Shown piece after piece: positions 8,133-14,034 of a stretch of DNA of 19,813 bases. Each line of letters begins with the position of its first letter. Within the stretch, counting starts at the first letter, position 1. A model generated the notes under the pieces. The model was not told where the DNA came from and made no database searches. It worked only from the letters and a program-made list of their open reading frames with translations. Source of the stretch: Comamonadaceae bacterium (GTDB lineage: Bacteria > Pseudomonadota > Gammaproteobacteria > Burkholderiales > Burkholderiaceae_C); NCBI GenBank assembly GCA_947457975.1, contig CANGYC010000012.1, forward strand, positions 1 to 19,813. Reading direction: 5' to 3'. Made by a program: the position numbers and the translations under genes.

Positions 8133-9401
8133 TCAGTATTGGCCCTTGGGTTCGAGTCCCAGATGGAACTGACCAACCATGGATGACACGGCGTCCCAGT
8201 TCAGACTGATGTGGCGGGCGATCATGTTGGCATCGCGCCACATGCGCTGAAGCGGCTGGTCCAGCGACAGCCCGGCCCCTCCGACGCTGGAGAAAAGGCC
8301 CTCAACCGCCTGGTGACACAGCTTGGTTGAATAGGAGTGATCGCGCCGATTGCGGATGCGCGTGGCAACGTCGATCTTGTGTCCATCCATGGCCATCTGC
8401 TCAACCTCTGCGATGTCCCTGAGCAAGAGCAGGCGTGCTGCATCGACGGCGGCGTAGGCTTCGGCCAGGCGAGACTGAACCGGGAAAAACTGGCTCAGTC
8501 GATTGCCCGCGCCCGCCACCGCACCACGGGTGACTCGGGTACCGCACAAATCAAGATACCCTTCAATAGCGCCTTGAGCATTGCCGAGCATGGGCGAGAC
8601 CAAGCAGACCGGCACGGCCGACAAAAACGGGATTTTGTAGATCGGGTTTGTGTTCACAGCCGCACCCGGGGGGTTGTTTGACGATGCCTGGGCAAACGTC
8701 AGCTGGCGATGCGCTGGGACAAATACGGGGTGGTCGATCACGACGGTCTTTGAGCCCGTGCCTGATTGCCCCACCACGTGCCAGTCGTCTTGAATTTTCC
8801 AGTCTTCACGCGGCACCAGCAGGAAGCCGGCCCCAGGCGCACCACCCTTTTCCAGGGGTGGAAACTGCACGCCCAGCAAGGCCCATTGCGAGTTGTCCAC
8901 ATTGGAGGCCCAGTGCCATTGCCCCTGAACAGTAAAGCCTCCCTCGACCTGCTCTGCCATGGCTGCAGGCGCATAGGAGCCGCAGACGATGGCGGCGGGA
9001 TTCTCACCCCAGACATCGTCCTGCGCCTGCTCGGGAAATATTGAAACCACCCACTGGTGCACTGCGCCGAGCGAGCAGCCCCAGGCCGACGATGCACAAC
9101 CACGACCGAGCTCACTGATGACCTCAATCAGGGCTGAAAATCCGTATTCGTAGCCACCGTAGCGGGCGGGCTGCATGAGCCGGAAGAAGCCCGCCTCGTG
9201 AAACATCTCGGTCGACTTCTCAGGCACCCGTCGCAACAGTTCGGTATCGCGCGCTTGGCTGCGCAAGTAAGGCACCAGTTCCCTGGCCGCGTCACCCAAC
9301 TGCTGGATGCTTGGCGCTCCTGCAACGGGAGACGAGCGTCCTGCGCATGCGAACGGAATCGGAGGGAATGCAGCCATGTCGGCCAGACTGTCTCGAATCA
9401 T
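8133..9401 (-). CDS. Group D flavin-dependent monooxygenase, probable resorcinol hydroxylase oxygenase component
   Basis: This protein has the acyl-CoA dehydrogenase fold but belongs to the aromatic hydroxylase branch (p-hydroxyphenylacetate 3-hydroxylase C2, HsaA, GraA type). It uses reduced flavin and O2 to hydroxylate a phenol. The 422 residues run through an N-terminal helical domain (about 30-140), a central beta domain with GQWHWASNVDNSQW (about 160-173) and a C-terminal helical domain ending in MWRDANMIARHISLNWDAV, typical of this branch. It lacks the ACAD YEGT-type catalytic glutamate motif. The ATG at 9401 has GAGGAGC correctly placed. As first gene of the operon that ends with gamma-resorcylate decarboxylase, its natural substrate is probably resorcinol, giving hydroxyquinol. 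That assignment is contextual; another phenol is possible. Confidence 0.85.
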   Translation of the reverse strand: MIRDSLADMAAFPPIPFACAGRSSPVAGAPSIQQLGDAARELVPYLRSQARDTELLRRVPEKSTEMFHEAGFFRLMQPARYGGYEYGFSALIEVISELGRGCASSAWGCSLGAVHQWVVSIFPEQAQDDVWGENPAAIVCGSYAPAAMAEQVEGGFTVQGQWHWASNVDNSQWALLGVQFPPLEKGGAPGAGFLLVPREDWKIQDDWHVVGQSGTGSKTVVIDHPVFVPAHRQLTFAQASSNNPPGAAVNTNPIYKIPFLSAVPVCLVSPMLGNAQGAIEGYLDLCGTRVTRGAVAGAGNRLSQFFPVQSRLAEAYAAVDAARLLLLRDIAEVEQMAMDGHKIDVATRIRNRRDHSYSTKLCHQAVEGLFSSVGGAGLSLDQPLQRMWRDANMIARHISLNWDAVSSMVGQFHLGLEPKGQY

Positions 9402-9434
9402 GAGAGCTCCTCAATTGCTTGGATCGTGTGTCGG

Positions 9435-9463
9435 ATTTAAAGTCACGATTGATGCAATTGCAA
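9435..9463 (-). promoter_or_regulatory. Candidate sigma70 promoter for the oxygenase-TRAP-decarboxylase operon
   Basis: Reading the minus strand, TTGCAA (9463-9458) and TTAAAT (9440-9435) are separated by exactly 17 bases, each matching four of six consensus positions. The predicted start would be about 25-30 nt before the ATG at 9401. The -35 box overlaps a perfect palindrome, which would allow repressor control. Position and AT-richness support it; there are no experimental data. Confidence 0.4.
9453..9462. promoter_or_regulatory. Perfect palindrome TGCAATTGCA, candidate MarR operator
   Basis: This 10-bp perfect palindrome lies in the divergent control region and overlaps the predicted -35 box of the minus-strand operon. 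A MarR-family repressor is encoded divergently 140 bases away, and such repressors bind palindromes over promoters of this kind. The operator role is an inference. Confidence 0.4.
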
Positions 9464-9494
9464 TTAAAAAATCCGGGTGTTTTCCCTTAAGTTC

Positions 9495-9549
9495 AAAATT
9501 TCTGGATCGCACCGGGACAGACTAGCTGACAATAAAAAACAGAAATTTT
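9495..9549. repeat. Separated inverted repeat AAAATTTCTG ... CAGAAATTTT
   Basis: AAAATTTCTG at 9495-9504 and CAGAAATTTT at 9540-9549 are exact 10-base inverted copies with 35 bases between them. The second copy overlaps the first arm of the palindrome at 9544-9562. Centres 45 bases apart suggest two related protein-binding sites in the divergent promoter region rather than an RNA hairpin. Confidence 0.45.
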
Positions 9550-9562
9550 CCTGAAGAAAATT
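9544..9562. promoter_or_regulatory. Inverted repeat AATTTTC-N5-GAAAATT, candidate MarR operator
   Basis: Perfect 7-base arms flank a 5-base centre (CTGAA), 19 bases in all, 41 bases upstream of the marR start codon. Size and symmetry fit a MarR dimer site and could serve autoregulation of marR. A related AAATTTTC stretch occurs at 10193-10200, just before the FAH-family gene. Confidence 0.45.
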
Positions 9563-9603
9563 AGAAATAAAATCTTTCTCGGGCTTCGTTTCCGCATCAG
9601 TCC

Positions 9604-10044
9604 ATGAGCCACGATCTCCAGCGTTCCCTACCCTACTTGCTTGCGCGCGCAGGTATTAGAACGGGGCAGGCCTTCAGCCTCGAAATCAAGCAGTTCGGCT
9701 TGACTCTCAACGAGTGGCGGGTGGGTGCCACGCTCAGGCAGCAACCGCACCAGCGCTTGAGCGAAGTCGCTGAACACACCTCCATCGATGCCTCGACGCT
9801 GTCGAGGCTCATTGACTCCATGGTCCAGCGCAAACTGGTCCTCAGGGAGCGAAGTGCAGATGACGCACGCGCAGTGGCCTTGAGCCTGACCCCCGAAGGG
9901 GAAGGCGTGATCGACAAAGTGGTGCCACTGGCGCAGCTTTACGAACGTGTCACCATGGCAGGCATCTCTCCTGAACACGTTCAACTGCTCAGAGACATGC
10001 TCACTCAGATCTTCAACAACCTGGATCTTCTTGAACACCGCTGA
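9604..10044 (+). CDS. MarR-family transcriptional regulator
   Basis: This 146-residue winged-helix regulator probably represses the island until its aromatic substrate or a metabolite binds. The DNA-binding part is clear: LSEVAEHTSIDASTLSRLIDSMVQRKLVLRER forms the helix-turn-helix and recognition helix (about residues 57-88), and DARAVALSLTPEGE forms the wing. Helices for dimerisation flank it. The ATG at 9604 has no obvious ribosome site, but the start fits the family length. It is transcribed divergently from the oxygenase operon across a 202-nt AT-rich region with several palindromes. Known gamma-resorcylate clusters in Rhizobium also use a MarR-type regulator (GraR), so the role is consistent, but orthology was not tested. 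Confidence 0.9.
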   Translation: MSHDLQRSLPYLLARAGIRTGQAFSLEIKQFGLTLNEWRVGATLRQQPHQRLSEVAEHTSIDASTLSRLIDSMVQRKLVLRERSADDARAVALSLTPEGEGVIDKVVPLAQLYERVTMAGISPEHVQLLRDMLTQIFNNLDLLEHR

Positions 10045-10216
10045 GCATGTTGTCTTCATTTGGTGCAAGTCCAATGGGGCGATGAGCGGATGAAACCCCC
10101 TGGCGAAATGAACTGCGCTTCGGGTTCAAGACACGGGTAAACACGGTGGTCCGAGTAGAAAAATTCCGTAATGCTTAATATGTATACGCACTAAATTTTC
10201 AAAACGAGGATTTCAC
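10045..10216 (+). promoter_or_regulatory. Intergenic leader before the FAH-family gene
   Basis: This 172-nt gap separates marR from the next plus-strand gene, so the downstream genes probably have their own promoter. The last 60 bases are strikingly AT-rich (around TTAATATGTATAC and AAATTTTC), followed by the ribosome site ACGAGGA. I could not identify a convincing -35/-10 pair. The AAATTTTC stretch resembles the repeats upstream of marR and could be a third binding site of the same regulator. Confidence 0.4.
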
Positions 10217-11104
10217 ATGTTTCAGTTAGCGACCTGTGATGTGGGGCAAGGACCCGTGATGGGCCTGTACCGCCAGGGCGATTTTTATGCCTCGCAAAGC
10301 TACAAGGACATGGCTGAAGTCATCGACAACTGGGATGAGGCAGAAGGCAAGCTCCAAAGCGCTGAAAGTCGGATGGCACAACGCCAGCCAGAGCGAAATG
10401 CCAAATTACTCGCACCCCTGCCTCGCCCGGTCAACCTCTACTTTGCAGGCGCGAACTACCACGACCACATGGCCGAAATGGCCAAGGTCATTGGCCTGAC
10501 GCCCCCCCCTCCTGGTACGCCAGGAATGGAGCCCTGGTTCTTGCTCAAGTCGTCCTCGACCGTCGTAGGACCTGGTGCAGTGATCAAGAGACCGCCCAAC
10601 GTTGAGCGCCTGGACTGGGAAGTTGAACTTGCGGTGATCATCGGTCGCACCTGCAGCAACGTGGGCACTGGCGACGCCCTGAAATACGTTGCAGGCTACA
10701 CAGTGGCCAACGACCTGTCGGCACGCGACCGGATGAAGCGGCCCTATGAGGGATCCAGCTCCCCGTTCATGTGGGATTGGCTGCAACATAAAACGTTCAA
10801 CGGCGCCTGCCCCATGGGGCCAGCCATCACCCCCGCCGTCTCCATTCCGGACGTGCAGAACCTGCAACTCAAGCTTTGGGTCAATGATGTGCTCATGCAG
10901 GACTCGAATACATCTCAGATGGTGTACTCGGTGGCTGAATTGATCTCCAACCTCAGCCACAAAGTCACTTTGGTGCCGGGTGATGTCATCCTGAGCGGCA
11001 CGCCCGCAGGGGTGGGTACCGCGCGCAATGTCTTCCTCAAGCCGGGGGACCGGGTTCGGCAATCCATCGACCTGATCGGCGAATTCGAGTTCACCATCGC
11101 CTGA
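10217..11104 (+). CDS. Fumarylacetoacetate hydrolase family enzyme
   Basis: This is a metal-dependent FAH-fold enzyme, a family that hydrolyses or isomerises ring-cleavage products such as fumarylpyruvate, acylpyruvates and 2-hydroxyhepta-2,4-dienedioate. The 295 residues include GANYHDHMAEM (about 78-88), the acidic metal ligands in DWEVELAVIIG (Glu135 and Glu137) and in VANDLSARD (Asp166), a lysine in HKTFNGACPMGPAI (Lys192), and the C-terminal GDVILSGTPAGVG signature. The ATG at 10217 has ACGAGGA six bases upstream. It opens a plus-strand run with the reductase 11 nt downstream and the VOC protein. In this setting it most likely hydrolyses the product made by the VOC dioxygenase-like enzyme. 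The exact substrate cannot be read from sequence. Confidence 0.88.
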   Translation: MFQLATCDVGQGPVMGLYRQGDFYASQSYKDMAEVIDNWDEAEGKLQSAESRMAQRQPERNAKLLAPLPRPVNLYFAGANYHDHMAEMAKVIGLTPPPPGTPGMEPWFLLKSSSTVVGPGAVIKRPPNVERLDWEVELAVIIGRTCSNVGTGDALKYVAGYTVANDLSARDRMKRPYEGSSSPFMWDWLQHKTFNGACPMGPAITPAVSIPDVQNLQLKLWVNDVLMQDSNTSQMVYSVAELISNLSHKVTLVPGDVILSGTPAGVGTARNVFLKPGDRVRQSIDLIGEFEFTIA

Positions 11105-11115
11105 CGGATGTCGAC

Positions 11116-12159
11116 ATGACTTTCGAAGTCACACTTCTGCCGAGTGGCAATCGCTTTGAGTGCGCACCCGATCAGGAAATTCTCAAGGCTGGGCTCGCAG
11201 CCGGCTTGATGCTGCCCTTCAGTTGCAGGTCTGGGATGTGCCGAACTTGTCGCGGGAAAGTCGTCAAGGGGGAAGTCGACTTTGGAGCTGCGCATGACAA
11301 GTACCTCTCCAATGAGGACCGGGCGCAAGGTCTGGCCCTCCTGTGCTGCGCATTTCCAAGAGGAAACATTTCCGTGGAGGTCGAAGAGGTCGACCTGAAT
11401 CGAAGCAACAGGCCCAAGCGCATGCCCGCGCGCGTGCTGGAGATCCAACAAGCGGCACCCGATGTGTGCATCGTCAAGCTGGGCTTACCGGCCAACGAGC
11501 CTCTTGTTTACCAGCCCGGGCAATTTCTGGATGTCCTTCTGGCCGATGGAAAGAGGCGCAGTTACTCCATCGCAAATGCGCCCCGCGCTGAAGGTGTTCG
11601 CCAGTTGGAATTGCACATCCGCCATATGCCAGGCGGTGTCTTCACGGACTATGTGTTCAGCCAGCTCAAGCTCCGGGAGATGTTGCAGATCGAGGTGCCC
11701 CTGGGTCAATTTCGTCTCATGCAAGACAGTGATCGCTCCATCGTCTTCATGGCCACCGGGACAGGATTCGCGCCCATCAAGGCCATGGTGCAACATCTCA
11801 TCGACAGTGATGTGCAGCGCCCGATGCGAATTTACTGGGGAGGCCGCCACAAGCGTGACCTGTATCAGTACGACCTGGCAGCAGCTTGGGCGCAGCAGCA
11901 TTCCCACATCGCATTCATTCCTGTGCTGAGCCAGGCCTCGGCGGAAGACCAATGGCAAGGCCGCACGGGCTATGTCCAGCAGGCTGTACTGCAAGATCTG
12001 CCCTCGCTTGCAAATCACGAGGTCTACGCCTGCGGCTCACCTGCCATGGTGGCAGATGCCGAACGTGAGTTCCTGGAATCAGGGCAGCTCCCGGCAGCGC
12101 AGTACCATGCCGACGCCTTCATCACGGAAGCAGATCGCTTCGCCACCCTCAGCAATTGA
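11116..12159 (+). CDS. Plant-type ferredoxin / FAD / NAD(P) oxidoreductase
   Basis: This single-chain reductase passes electrons from NAD(P)H through FAD to a [2Fe-2S] centre. The 347 residues are ordered ferredoxin domain, FAD domain, NAD domain. Cluster ligands are Cys37, Cys42, Cys45 (FSCRSGMCRTC) and Cys77 (LLCCAF). FAD contact is RSYS at 148-151. Nucleotide binding is ATGTGFAPI at about 213-221, with the C-terminal YACGSPAMV. Such proteins normally serve a Rieske or diiron oxygenase, but no such oxygenase is in the window. The next gene begins 16 nt later and encodes a VOC-type dioxygenase candidate, so this reductase may instead keep that enzyme's iron reduced, as XylT/DmpQ ferredoxins do. 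Annotation pipelines often label this architecture CDP-6-deoxy-glucoseen reductase, which does not suit this context. Confidence 0.88.
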   Translation: MTFEVTLLPSGNRFECAPDQEILKAGLAAGLMLPFSCRSGMCRTCRGKVVKGEVDFGAAHDKYLSNEDRAQGLALLCCAFPRGNISVEVEEVDLNRSNRPKRMPARVLEIQQAAPDVCIVKLGLPANEPLVYQPGQFLDVLLADGKRRSYSIANAPRAEGVRQLELHIRHMPGGVFTDYVFSQLKLREMLQIEVPLGQFRLMQDSDRSIVFMATGTGFAPIKAMVQHLIDSDVQRPMRIYWGGRHKRDLYQYDLAAAWAQQHSHIAFIPVLSQASAEDQWQGRTGYVQQAVLQDLPSLANHEVYACGSPAMVADAEREFLESGQLPAAQYHADAFITEADRFATLSN

Positions 12160-12175
12160 CCCACAGGAGAATGCC

Positions 12176-12691
12176 ATGTTGCCTTCAAATTGCACCGTTG
12201 AGCCCAAGGCTCGTACCTCCGTCCTGAAGCCTTACTGCATCAGCCACGGCACGCTGGAGGTCTTTGACCTCAAAAGCTCCCGGCGCTTCTATGAAGAATT
12301 CCTGGGTCTTGAATGCGTGCGCCATGGCAAACCCGCCATGGTGATCCGCCTAGGCATGCGCTTTCACGTTGTCTGTGTGGAAGTGGGTGACCAGGTTCAC
12401 CCTTGCAGCCTGCTCAATCATTGGGGCATCGATGTCGCCAGCAGGGCCGAAGTGGACGAAGCCCATGCCAACGCCCTGAAGTACAAGGACAAATATGGCA
12501 TCCGCCAGGTGCTTCCTCAGCAGGACATGCATGGCGTCTACTCGTTTTACCTCGAAGACCTCGACCATAACTGGTGGGAAGTTCAGTTCTACGAGAACGG
12601 CTTCCAGCATGACGACTTCTTCGACTTTGGCGACCGGTTCAGCATGGATGAAGAAGGCGACGCGAGCAACTTACAGGAACTCAAGGTCTGA
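12176..12691 (+). CDS. VOC-fold protein, candidate extradiol ring-cleaving dioxygenase
   Basis: This 171-residue, single-module vicinal-oxygen-chelate protein has the glyoxalase/extradiol dioxygenase fold. A first His in ISHGTLEVFDL (His24), a middle His in LLNHWGID (His82) and a late Glu in LDHNWWEVQFY (Glu135) are spaced as expected for the 2-His-1-carboxylate metal site. FYEEFLGLECVRHG is the usual first beta-alpha unit. The ATG at 12176 has AGGAGA five bases upstream, so an out-of-frame ATG at 12171 and longer in-frame starts inside the reductase gene are rejected. It lies between the FeS reductase and the binding-protein gene. In a cluster that makes resorcinol or hydroxyquinol but lacks an intradiol dioxygenase, it is the best candidate for ring cleavage. 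A non-oxygenase role, such as isomerase or binding protein, remains possible. Confidence 0.75.
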   Translation: MLPSNCTVEPKARTSVLKPYCISHGTLEVFDLKSSRRFYEEFLGLECVRHGKPAMVIRLGMRFHVVCVEVGDQVHPCSLLNHWGIDVASRAEVDEAHANALKYKDKYGIRQVLPQQDMHGVYSFYLEDLDHNWWEVQFYENGFQHDDFFDFGDRFSMDEEGDASNLQELKV

Positions 12692-12710
12692 ACACTGCAT
12701 GAAGTGTTCA
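12689..12710 (+). other. Hairpin TGAACACT-N6-AGTGTTCA between VOC and binding-protein genes
   Basis: A perfect 8-bp inverted repeat with a 6-nt loop begins on the TGA stop of the VOC gene. It ends 31 nt before the start codon of the next gene. No T-run follows. It could be an mRNA processing or stabilising hairpin that sets binding-protein levels, or a DNA-binding site. The structure is seen directly; the role is inferred. Confidence 0.5.
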
Positions 12711-12741
12711 TTGGAACCTCACACACAAAGGAGACAAAGAA

Positions 12742-13950
12742 ATGATTGACAACACTCGACGCAATTTAGGCCTGGCCGCTCTGTCCATGCCTCTGGTCAC
12801 GGCTGTGCCTAGCGGGTTCGCACAGTCGGGCCCCATTCGCATAGGCAGCAGTCTGGGCCTGACGGGTCCACTGAGCGGCGCATCCTCTGCGCAAAAAATC
12901 GCCACGGATATATTCATCGAGGGCCTGAACAAGCGCGGAGGCTTGCTTGGACGACCCGTGGAGTGGTTGTTGAAGGATGACCAGTCCAGGCCAGACGTGA
13001 CACGAACCATCTACGAACAATTGATCACCTCTGACAAGGTGGATCTGATCATGGGCCCTTATGCCACGGGTGCCATCCTCTCGGCCATGGCCGTGGCTCA
13101 GCGCTACAACAAGGTACTGATTCACAACACCTTTGGCCTGCCGGCGCTGGCCAAGTACGAATTGCAGTTCTCTGTCTCGGGTGGTGCTTACGAGATTGAA
13201 AGCGTCTGGCCGAACCTGGTGTTCGATGCCGTGGCATCTGCACAGCGCCCACCGAAAAACATTGCGGTGCTGGCCAGCAAGTTTCCATCCGTTCACTTTG
13301 TGAGCCAGGGCGCCCGGCAAGCATTGAAGTCACGGGGATTGAATGAGTCCATCTATCTCGAGTGGGACTTCGGCAACCGCGACTTCGGTGCGATTGCGGC
13401 ACGCGTGAAGGACGCCAAACCCGACATGATCTGGGTGGGGGGCGTTGGCATGGAGGGGAATATGCTGCTCGATGCGATGCGCAAGATCGGCTACACACCG
13501 CCCATGACGTTCGTGATGTTCCCTGCACCGGGCCCCATGGCCAAGTCGCCTGACGGTCAGGGGGTCATGGCTCTGACGGTATTTGAAGAGCACCCTCCCT
13601 TCTCCAGCAACTCGACTGCTGCGGAGTTCATCAAAAGTTATGGTGAACGCGCCACCAAGGCGGGCATGGCCGAGACTTCTGTAGACCTGTTCGCCTCGGT
13701 GGCTTTTGCAAGCTGGCAAGTCCTTGAGGCTGCAGTCAATGGCACACGCAGCCTGGATGACAAGACCCTGGCCGCCTGGATCAAGCGCAGCCAGGTGGAC
13801 ACCATCATCGGCAGGATGCGCTGGGATGGGATGAACAACTTCATCAAGGGCAAGGACCTGTACAAAGTCAAGCAGGTCAACAACGGGAAATGGCAGGTGG
13901 TCTGGCCTCCCGAGTCTGCCGCACCCGGGGCACGGGTGGTCGGCGGCTGA
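12742..13950 (+). CDS. ABC-type branched-chain/aromatic acid substrate-binding protein (LivK/Peripla_BP_6), orphan
   Basis: This is a periplasmic type I binding protein of the LivK family, which in betaproteobacteria often binds aromatic acids as well as amino acids. The 402-residue protein begins with an export signal containing TRRNLGLAAL, weakly twin-arginine-like, and a cleavage region near GFAQSG. The mature fold is recognisable from IRIGSSLGLTGPLSG, LNKRGGLLGRPVEWLLKDDQS, DKVDLIMGPYATGAILSAMA and the C-terminal domain. AAAGGAGA precedes the ATG at 12742. No ABC permease or ATPase gene is in the window, so it must use components encoded elsewhere, or act as a substrate sensor. It is the last intact gene of the island; a regulator-gene fragment begins 3 nt after its stop. 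Confidence 0.9.
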   Translation: MIDNTRRNLGLAALSMPLVTAVPSGFAQSGPIRIGSSLGLTGPLSGASSAQKIATDIFIEGLNKRGGLLGRPVEWLLKDDQSRPDVTRTIYEQLITSDKVDLIMGPYATGAILSAMAVAQRYNKVLIHNTFGLPALAKYELQFSVSGGAYEIESVWPNLVFDAVASAQRPPKNIAVLASKFPSVHFVSQGARQALKSRGLNESIYLEWDFGNRDFGAIAARVKDAKPDMIWVGGVGMEGNMLLDAMRKIGYTPPMTFVMFPAPGPMAKSPDGQGVMALTVFEEHPPFSSNSTAAEFIKSYGERATKAGMAETSVDLFASVAFASWQVLEAAVNGTRSLDDKTLAAWIKRSQVDTIIGRMRWDGMNNFIKGKDLYKVKQVNNGKWQVVWPPESAAPGARVVGG

Positions 13951-13953
13951 GAA

Positions 13954-13996
13954 CACCCTGCATCGACAGCTCAAGGAGGAGGTTCGGCGGGAGCAC
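13954..13996 (+). pseudogene. Fragment of an AraC-family regulator gene (helix-turn-helix region)
   Basis: These 43 bases align with 3304-3376 of the intact AraC gene with four mismatches and one 30-nt deletion. In frame they read TLHRQLKEE-VRREH, against TLHRQLKEEGTSLQALKDEVRREH in the intact protein. All four mismatches are synonymous (CAC/CAT, CGC/CGA, GTG/GTT, AGG/CGG), so the fragment derives from a gene that had diverged under protein-level selection before it was broken. The deletion ends fall in GAGGAGG and GACGAGG, consistent with slippage between short repeats. Weak resemblance may continue to about 14015. No start codon or remaining domain is present, so it cannot be functional. 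Confidence 0.75.
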
Positions 13997-14034
13997 CCGC
14001 GAACCTTGCCCACCTGCCCGCGGCGGACCTGGCT

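Noticed and set aside
8133..9401. Calling this gene a true acyl-CoA dehydrogenase
   Set aside because: It shares the fold but lacks the catalytic glutamate motif. Its C-terminus (WRDANMIARHISLNWD) and adjacent flavin reductase identify the two-component hydroxylase branch.
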